Source: Sipunculus nudus (lineage: Eukaryota; Annelida; Sipuncula; Golfingiida; Sipunculidae). From it: a stretch of 64,000 nt of DNA. The notes below the pieces were generated by a model. That model saw nothing but the letters and a program-made list of their open reading frames with translations. It had not been told where the DNA came from and made no database searches. Shown one piece after another: positions 56,318-64,000 of this stretch (position 1 is the stretch's first letter; the number at the start of each line of letters is the position of its first letter). Made by a program: the position numbers and the translations under genes. The stretch lies in contig CM049308.1 of assembly GCA_026874595.1 (NCBI GenBank), forward strand, positions 16,552,001 to 16,616,000, in the 5' to 3' direction.

Positions 56318-57306
56318 TTAATTAATCACGACATATTTTCTAAGTCCAAGCTGGGCGGTGAGCGTGTCACCTGCTCATCGGGCCTCGGTCGTCATACGCC
56401 AGTGGTCGTGATACGGCTAATAAATGACGGGCTATTATCTAAGTCCAAGCTGGGCGGTGAGCGTGTCACCTGCTCAACAGGCCGCGATCGTCATAGGCCA
56501 GTGGTCGTGATACGGCTAATAAATTACGGACTTTTATCTAAGTCCAAGCTCGGCGGTGAGCGTGTCACCTGCTCAACAGGCCGCGGTCGTCATAGGCCAG
56601 TGGTCGTGATACGGCTAATAAATTACGGGCTGTTATCTAAGTCCAAGCTGGGCGGTGAGCCTGTCACCTGCTCAACAGGCCGCGATCGTCATAGGCCAGT
56701 GGTCGTGATACGGCTAATAAATTACGGGCTATTATCTAAGTCCAAGCTGGGCGGTGAGCCTGTCACCTGCTCAACAGGCCGCGATCGTCATAGGCCAGTG
56801 GTCGTGATACGGCTAATAAATTACGAGCTGTTATCTAAGTCCAAGCTGGGCGGTGAGCGTGTCACCTGCTCAACAGGCCGCGGTCGTCATAGGCCAGTGG
56901 TCGTGATACGGCTAATAAATTACGGGCTATTATCTAAGTCCAAGCTGGGCGGTGAGCGTGTCACCTGCTCAACAGGCCGCGGTCGTCATAGGCCAGTGGT
57001 CGTGATACGGCTAATAAATTACGGGCTATTATCAAAGTCCAAGCTGGGCGGTGAGCGTGTCACCTGCTCAACAGGCCGCGATCGTCATAGGCCAGATGTC
57101 GTGATACGGCTAATAAATTACGGGCTATTATCTTAGTCCAGGCTGGGCGGTGAGCGTGTCACCTGCTCAACAGGCCGCGGTCGTCATAGGCCAGAGGTCG
57201 TGATACGGCTAATAAATTACGGGCTATTATCTTACTCCAAGCTTGGCGGTGAGCGTGTCATCTGCTCCACGGGCCGCAGTCGTCACGGGCCAGTGGTCGT
57301 AATACG
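56318..57306 (+). repeat. 99-bp satellite, about 10 units
   Basis: Built on GTGGTCGTGATACGGCTAAT, AAATTACGGGCTATTATC, TAAGTCCAAGCTGGGCGGTG and AGCGTGTCACCTGCTCAACA. The period of 99 was measured from GTGATACGG at 56408 and 56507. Units are nearly identical, and the outer ones most diverged. As 99 = 33 x 3 and the unit has no stop in one frame, it produces a 280-codon ORF (56294-57136). That ORF is most simply a by-product. The word GTGGTCGTGATA links it to the element parts on either side of 57381-58185. Confidence 0.9.
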
Positions 57307-58277
57307 GGGGCTAATCTGAAGGTCAGGACCAAAAAAGGCGGTCGTTGGTCGTGATAGCGGGGTGGTCGTGTTACCGAGGGTTTTTATATGTTACGGAACC
57401 TAATATAAACAGATCACGTATGCGTGATGAATACAAATTTTTTAATGGAGATAAAAAAAAATCAGATTCTGTAACACCAGGCAGCGTGAAATGTCTAGGG
57501 GAATGAATAAAGAAGTCAGTGTTTTTTTTTTAAACAAATAACTATAATTTATTCATAACACAACCCTAACAATACCATACACTAAATCAATACAATTATA
57601 TAGTAAAACAGCGGTATAGCAACAAGTCAATACAATCTGACAGAAAGATAATGGTACAGTACCTCGATACCAACACCGTCACCACAATAAGTCCTTTGAA
57701 TGTAAACTCTCGGAGAATAACAGCCCAATGGAAAGTTCTTGCAACAACACAGAAAGTAAACTGAAGTCCAAATGTATAAAATCCAGGAGATAATCTATGA
57801 AAATGTATAATTGCCGCATTCGCCGGATAAGGTCTTAGAATCTGACACACGCTTCTGCGTCCGCTGGTATCTGCTCTGCTGTCTGCCCTCTGGTTCTAAA
57901 AATAGCCCCTTTTTATACCTTCACACCTCAAGCCGGGAATTTTCCAATTCTCGAATAGTGTATAAGGTCTTGCATAACACACGTTTAAGGAATTCTCTAG
58001 AAAGAACAGCGCTGTGTATCTCCACATATACCAGGCTTATCACGTGACCCACGACCAGGCGTGAAAACTCAAGGCTCACATGACAACGAGAGTTCAACCA
58101 GTACGTATTAAACATAAAATGTAACAACAGCACGAGTTACGCCCGTTTCACATAATAAAAAGAGCACCTGTAACATATAAAATAATTTATATTAGACAAT
58201 TCTGGGACCAAGAAAAGTGGTCGTGTTAGCGGGATGTTCGTGTTAACGGGGTGGTCGTCATGCGGGAATTCACTGTA
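57300..58277 (+). mobile_element. Element with GGTCGTG words, split by a TIR insertion
   Basis: 57320-57380 and 58200-58277 both read GGACCAA...GTGGTCGTGTTA...GGGGTGGTCGT, and the right end is GCGGGAATTCACTGTA. Between them, 57385-58180 is bounded by TTTATATGTTAC and its inverse (GTAACATATAAA). This suggests a roughly 800-bp TIR element inserted into a TACAGTGAATT-type element or into its tandem copies. No ORF of note inside. Confidence 0.55.
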
Positions 58278-58279
58278 CT

Positions 58280-59395
58280 ACCTTAGTATGGATACCGAGA
58301 CAAACTGACTTTTCAGGAATATATTGTCCTCAAAGGTGACCGTGATGTCATCCCCATTTCGCTAAGACCAGATATCAAACGTATAGTTCATGTACATGTG
58401 TTCTGACCGGGAATTTTAAGTGAGATCAGGCAGTTTGTGGAAGCATATGACATATGCGCATCTCCCCCATACAAGCGACGAAATGAGCCACTGATCCTCC
58501 AAGAAGTCCCAGATAGACCTCGGGAGAAACTGGGTACTGGTATAGTCAGTATTACCTTGTTACTGTGGCCACTTAAGTCGCTTTTCTTGAGGTCGACTAC
58601 TTGCCAGATACTAAAGCAGAAACAGTTGTGACAAAAATGAAACCTCACTTTGCCAGACATGGGATACCGGACAAACTTATCAGTGACAAAATCCCCAGTT
58701 TACGTCTAATGTGTTTAAGCATTTTACGCGTGAATGGAGTTTCAAACATATTACTAGGAGTCCTGGTGACAGCAATGAAGCAGCTGAAGCAACTGTAAAA
58801 ATCGCGTAACGTCTCATGAAAGTCTCTTTAAAACCATGAGGATCCATATCTTGGTTTGCTGAATCTGAGAAACACGCTACAAGAAGGACTAAACTCCAGT
58901 CCTGTACAGGGTCATATGAACAGGAGCACCAAAACTTTGTTGCCAACAACAAATGTACTACTGAGGCCCCGAAACACGCTATTGGCCTATTACAAAGTTT
59001 TCCACCCGCGAAAATGTAGAGAAACTAACAGGACAGTAAGGACTTTTGAAACTGGTGCTAAAGTGCGCACGTAACCGTTTGATGGTAAGCAAAAGGACGA
59101 GCATGAAGCTATAGTTACCAAGAAACTTCATAGCAGATCATACGAGGTTGCCACAGAGGATGGAAAAACGTATCGTCGAAACCGAAGGTTGCTTCGTACC
59201 AGACAGCCCCCCCCCCCCCCAGAGATTTGCTTGGCTTAACCCCGAGACCATCATCCCCGACTATTACGAATGTATTATCTCCGCAAGAAAATGCTGACGC
59301 AAATGCTCCACCAGATGAACTTATGAATACACCAGAAGTCAACTGTGATAATTCGCCAACTACCAGTGCATCGTACAAGACCCGGTTGGGTGGTT
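58280..59395 (+). pseudogene. Ty3/gypsy-like pol fragment (integrase), decayed, copy 1
   Basis: Translated pieces read as the end of an LTR-retrotransposon integrase. KRRNEPLILQEVPDRP (about 58470-58520) is the run from the zinc-binding part to the core, and FARHGIPDKLISD (about 58650-58688) is the core with its D. Frameshifts and stops separate the pieces. A C-rich run at 59208-59220 and a tail of P/A/T-rich codons follow. No gag, protease or RT belongs to this copy in the window, so it is 5'-truncated. Not functional. Confidence 0.8.
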
Positions 59396-60162
59396 AAAAG
59401 AGCGAAAAGACTAGACTTATAAAGTGTTTAGGTAATGCAGTCACTGACATACTTCCTTACTGATGCATAGAAGCAATCAGTTATGGCGATTTAGTGTTTA
59501 TCAATGCTTGTTCTTCTTGGCCTGTGCTACCCTCACGCAACACCAGGTACAAGTTTTGCCAATTTTCTCAGTTGTCAACAGAAGCAATAGAAGATTATTT
59601 GATAGTTTTACGTCAAATGGCAGTGCCATGCCTATCATGTAGATGTTGAAGAAAACATCATTCGGGACCAAGTTATCCAAGGAGCAAGGAACAAGCGGCT
59701 ACAAGAACGTATGGTGACAGAGAAAGACATTTCCATAAAGAACTTTATGACAGCAGCTAGCTAGTTACAACAAACGGCAAATGACACAAGCAAAAGGTAT
59801 AAACAGAGAAAGTATACAATCAATTGTACGCGGAGCTAGTGGTTCGTATGACCTCTGGTAGAAGAGGGACTTAGTCATAGAGGTGGACAACCAGAGAAAA
59901 ACTGCTATCGGCGTGGTTCACCTAAGCATATAGCCAGTAAAGCTGCATGTAAAGCTCCCCAAGATAATTACTACAGGTGCGACATGAAGGGACATTTCGA
60001 GTCCAAATGACACCAAAACGACAGAAGGAAAGCGCATCACTATAATGAAATCGTGGACACAACAGTTAATATAGTAACCAAAGTTCAGAGCGTTGTCAAG
60101 GGCCAGGACGATACCAATACCAAAACACTAGGGGAACAAACCACTACGAAAGGCGAGGGCCA

Positions 60163-60492
60163 GTGAATAACCAGGACAAATCCCGGTCAGTGCGTTGCCA
60201 GGGAAGTCAGGCGTCAAGGCGTTACCAATGCGACAGGGGACCAGAGCAGTGCCAGAACAAGGGAACGCGGAGGGTTGGACAAATAACTGAAGAGTGGGTC
60301 AATTCAGGGGGTGAGGAAGAAACCGCATTCGTGTTAAGTAATAATGTATTTCAAAATGTGCATGAACAGTTCTTTAAATTGCTGGTGGATACAGGGAGTC
60401 CAAGGACTCTCCTTACAGAAAGTGACTTTGTGAAATATTTTGAGGGGTACACTTTGTTTCAACTAAGGTTAAACTGGCGTCTTTCTCCATGA
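60163..60492 (+). pseudogene. Gag C-terminus / aspartic protease piece of copy 2
   Basis: The longest intact frame of the element, 109 codons. It is basic and glutamine-rich at first, then has the catalytic LLVDTGSPRTLL motif. It is cut off by a stop about 40 residues after DTG, before the flap and the second half of the protease fold could be complete. Confidence 0.75.
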
Positions 60493-62369
60493 ATGATATC
60501 GATTTAATTGGCTGTTTTGAAGCAAATTGTGTTATAAAGGTGTCAGCATTTATTGCAATCAATACAAGTTAATCAGACTAACAGGAATATAGAGATTGAA
60601 CTCCCGGATAACTATTAACATCATGATTAGGTTGTGCCAAAGGGTTTGTACATCAGGTGAGAGTCAAATATGTACAGGCTGAATTGAGACGACTGCCATT
60701 CTCAATTCTTGAGTGTGTATCTAAGGAAATGAGAATATTTGAAACGGACGGAGTTGTTCAGAGGGCAGATACAGCTACATGGATCAGTAGCCTGGAAGAA
60801 GCCAAGTTAAATAAGGTTATGTGTAGATTTGAGGGAGATAAATTCAGCCATCATTCCTAGTACGTTTCCACTTAAAACTGTAGATGAACTGTTGAGAAAG
60901 TTGCGGGGGCTAAAAAGTTTGCCAAGTTAGATTTGGTTACAGCATTTCATCCGGTACCACTGCAAGAAACTGGTCGAGAATTGACTTCCTTCATCACAGA
61001 GTAATTCGCTTCACCGGAGTCTGCATCGAGTTTGCGTCATCACCATCAGCCTACAGATATGAGTGTCATCCTTAGTGGAGTAAAAATTTGTCCGGTGTTA
61101 TCTTAATGACCGGATTATTTATGGGAAGGTCTAAGTCGAGTATCAGTACAACCTAAAAGCCATGCTTACCAAACTACGCCGGACAGGTCTCAAACTCAAT
61201 GAAAAATGTCAGTTCAGTATGAAGTCTATGGAATATCTGGGTTTTCTGATAACACCTGAAGGAAAACGTTACCATCACAGGCTAAAGCAGCACTAGGAGT
61301 ACCAGCCCTCCATGATAGAGTCACAGTTTGTTCCTTTCTCGGACTAGTGATATATTATTCCACTTCTGTTCTATGCCACCATGGTACCAATGAGAGTATC
61401 ATTGAGGTGTGATGAACCGTTTCAGTGGACAGGTTAATTTTGATAGGGTTAAAACCATCATTGGTAATAGAATGAACTTTGCTCTGTTTGATCCGGACCA
61501 TGATACATTGGTTACAACGGATTCTAGTGGTTATGGAGCGTAAGTTTTCTGTAGGGAAACGTGAGGCACCAGGATGTGTGTGCACATGTGAACACTGCTA
61601 TTCTGCTATACCTATTTATGGGGACGACATTTCACACTGACCATCGTACGCTGACAACATTGTTAACCAGTAAGGGAACAGGTAGACAACCGATAAGAAT
61701 ATCACTGGGATGCTAGGCTGTTATAGTTTAATTTGCTATTAAGTATCATCCAGGAGGGTAGCTGATTGCCAGTAGTTCAGTTAGCTTAAGTGAACATGAT
61801 GGTGAGGTTGTATTACAGCAAGTAGCACAAGTTTTTTTTTTGTGTCACTGCCAGAATTACATCAGTTTACAGCCGAGGAAGCGGTGATCAATACTATTAT
61901 TGGGGTATACAGAATGATTGGCCTCATAATGATGATGGGGAATACAGGGTTCACTACAACATCACAATAGAGCTCACTTTAGTGAAAGTAGTTTTGATGA
62001 GATGTGATCGCATTTTGGCACCTGCCAGTTTGACAGAACTGCTCACAAAGGCCACCAGAGCATGTCGAGAACTAGACAACCACTGAGAGAATTTTATTGG
62101 TGGCAGTTAATGGATCGACACGTGGAGGCCAAGATACAATCCTGTACAGTTTGTTAGCCAGTGGTGCACAATATGTGCTTGGACCTATACAATATCATTG
62201 ACACATGGAACTCCCAAAGGAACCATGGGAAAAAGTTGCAATCGACATAGTTGGACCTATAGAGTCATTGCCATCAGACTGTAGATCTGCTGTGACACTT
62301 ACAGACATGTATAGTAAATGGCCTTAAAGTAAGGTTACATCACAGGCAGTTAACAATTCCCTCCAGGTA

Positions 62370-62588
62370 GTGTTTGATTGGGAAGGTCTACCATATGAAA
62401 TTATCACTGACCATGGCATACAGTTAAGGTCTACTGTCATGGAAAAGTTCGTTTCAAATTATAATATCAAACATAGTTTTTCACCTTATTTCCATCTAGA
62501 AGCAAATAGAAACTTTAAGAGACTGAAAAGGGTGTTTAAAAGCAACATTACACTGGTTATACTAACAGTGTTTAAAGGAAAACACTGA
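62370..62588 (+). pseudogene. Integrase core piece of copy 2
   Basis: Carries FDWEGLPYEIITDHG, the central aspartate region of an integrase core, and continues through the zone of the third acidic residue. At that point it reads HLEANRNFKRLKRVF, where family members have a glutamate. Adjacent pieces are out of frame. Confidence 0.7.
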
Positions 62589-62768
62589 AAGATACACACC
62601 ATATCTCCTGAGGATCCGAGGATATATCGGAGCACTCCACACAGCATGACTGGCGTATCACCACCAGAACTACTACACAAGTAAAAGACGCGGATTTACT
62701 TGTCCAATGCCCAATGAAATGTCATGCATCACGTGGTTGTAATGCAAATGGATTTGAACAGTTAAGTA

Positions 62769-63687
62769 GGCCGCGCACAAAGCGGACGAGACGAGACGAG
62801 ATCGGACCGGACTTGAATCCGGTCCGGTCCGCTCAGTTTGCGGCAGTTGGCGGACCGGACTGCCAGTCCGGGACCGCTCCGGACCTAGTCCTGAGCGATC
62901 CTGACAATATCAAAATGTTTTGATATTTCAGGACTGGTCCTGAGTAGTCCGGTCCGGTCCGCTTGAGTCCGCTCTGTTTGCGGGGGTTTTAGGACTAGCT
63001 AGGATCGGGACTTTGTCATTGACCAATGAGAGCAGCTCTATAAATCACATGATAGACGTATAAATCTGAAGATGGCAAATTAAGAGACGTTAAATAACGT
63101 GGATGACACATGGAGTTTGGTGTACCTTTTAGCTATAAAGGGAAATACCTGCTAGAAAAATAGTGTTGCTCACCACATCTATCATCTAAATACAGCATAA
63201 AGGATTCACGTGTAATTGCAATTTAATATAAAAAATAACAACCAAAGATATACTTCTGTTGATCATATTTCCATAGTTAAGTATGATCAAAACAGTAGTA
63301 TTGTACATAAATATAGTTTCCTATTTATATACAGAAAACTAAATTAAGAGTGATGTAATACAAAGCAAATACGTCATAGCACAATACCATTGTTTATATG
63401 TGTTTTATGATGACAGGTGAAGTTACCATAAATTGAATAGATTGTATAGATATCCAGGTTTATTTATAAATGGAAGTATATTACCTCAGATAGAGATGCC
63501 ATAATTTTTGTATGTATGTATGTATATAATATAATATGAGTATCTTATTAAAAAATCCTATCCGATCCGCTCTGTGTGCGCCCCCTCTAGGACCGGACCG
63601 GACTGGGAAAGATTGTGGCGGGCTCTACAGGATTTTCAGTCCTGTCTGGTCCGATCCGATCTCGTCTCGTCCGCTCTGTGTGCGGCC
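62769..63687. mobile_element. GC-rich fold-back TIR element, 919 bp
   Basis: GGCCGCGCACAAAGCGGACG plus AGACGAGACGAGATCGGACC at the left is inverted at the right (GGTCCGATCCGATCTCGTCT and CGTCCGCTCTGTGTGCGGCC). The terminal inverted repeat is over 40 bp. The inner parts hold more inverted CCGGTCCGGTCC words. No transposase ORF. No convincing target duplication was found, so the superfamily is open. Confidence 0.8.
62880..62953. repeat. Imperfect hairpin centred at 62916
   Basis: AATATCAAAA, TG, TTTTGATATT forms a perfect core. The arms continue with TCCTGA/TCAGGA and CCGGAC/GTCCGG pairs for about 36 bases on each side, with bulges. Confidence 0.75.
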
Positions 63688-63715
63688 TTCTTTAGAACGA
63701 AGGAAATACACGTCA

Positions 63716-63910
63716 GGGGCGGATCCAGGATTTAGGAAAAGGATGAGTCCAAACCAGGAGGGCTTATGCCAAAACCTAACTAAAGTCCCATGGTTCAAGG
63801 GGGGGGGGGGGGGGGGGGGGAGGTCCAGGCCGTAAATTTGGTCTTAACCCCTTAAAAAATGTTGCGTTGTGGGGGGGGGGGGGGGAGAGGGTGCGGAACC
63901 CTTCCCTGGA
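63716..63910 (+). repeat. G-run interspersed repeat, copy 2
   Basis: GGGGCGGATCCAGGATTTAG, then poly-G of about 22 (63800-63821) and about 16 (63871-63886), with linking text related to 15236-15415. The glycine- and proline-rich ORFs across it are artefacts. Confidence 0.65.
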
Positions 63911-64000
63911 TTCGCTTCTGCACGTCACATGTTGGACAAAGAAGGGTAAAACCGAATTCTGGAACATTTCATGTTGGAACTCTTGAACCACAAATAATTC

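Larger units (their letters stand above)
59540..62690 (+). pseudogene. Ty3/gypsy-like gag-pol, decayed, copy 2
   Basis: In order: a gag-like stretch (about 59560-59800), a decayed CCHC zinc-knuckle pair (about 59900-60010), and an aspartic protease with LLVDTGSPRTLL (60380-60415). Then reverse transcriptase pieces (about 60740-61260, including a KFAKLDLVTAFHPV-like run), an RNase H piece (about 61490-61545), and an integrase with DWEGLPYEIITDHG (62373-62414). Many frameshifts and in-frame stops interrupt every domain. No LTR pair was found. Clear old copy, not active. Confidence 0.85.

Noticed and set aside
56294..57136. 280-codon ORF as a repeat protein gene
   Set aside because: The unit is a homogenised 99-bp satellite. 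There is no signal peptide, splice site or flanking coding sequence, and the frame dies at both edges of the array.

Overview
The window is eukaryotic nuclear DNA: AT-rich, intron-dominated and full of interspersed and tandem repeats. It has GT-AG introns, TIR (terminal inverted repeat) elements, tRNA- and 5S-derived repeat heads and decayed Ty3/gypsy-like pol. The style suggests a marine invertebrate, with a lophotrochozoan such as a mollusc the best guess. That assignment is inference; only the metazoan assignment is firm, because of the protein kinase D gene. A 45-base run of N lies at 17822-17866.

Gene 1 (+ strand, 5532-34983) is the 3' part of a protein kinase D (PRKD family) gene. Nine coding exons cover the catalytic domain from subdomain II (the VAIK lysine) to the C-terminus. 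The exons before it (C1 domains, PH domain, glycine loop) lie upstream of the window. Junction phases agree at every step. Two similar versions of the exon for the end of the kinase domain are present, 27057-27145 and 33435-33520. They have the same phases, so they look like alternative, probably mutually exclusive, exons. Using both or neither leads quickly to a stop.

Gene 2 (- strand, 14321 down to 11681) is nested antisense in the 16 kb intron of gene 1. Three exons give a 503-residue protein: an N-terminal CARD split over two exons, a long coiled coil, and a C-terminal Cys/His cluster that resembles a CHORD zinc-binding module. It looks like an innate-immunity-type adaptor; I do not recognise a named orthologue.

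Repeats by region. 1436-4650: tandem units of about 337 bp (family A) with a hairpin head. 7285-11070: three minisatellites in a row (39, 29 and 41 bp); the first was seeded from the 3' end of a PRKD exon together with its splice donor. 16280-17978: a TIR element holding a 5S rRNA-like segment. 22490-22985 and 38490-38935: family B with repeated DR1-type AGGTCA pairs. 23902-25111: a small element interrupted by a 1,036-bp TIR element. 42952-45066 and 51237-52410: families C and D, which share the palindrome GGTGGCGCCACC with family A. 56318-57306: a 99-bp satellite. 58280-62690: two decayed Ty3/gypsy-like copies. 62769-63687: a GC-rich fold-back TIR element.

Downstream of PRKD (34984-64000) I see no convincing host gene. 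That half is repeats, microsatellites and unassigned AT-rich DNA.
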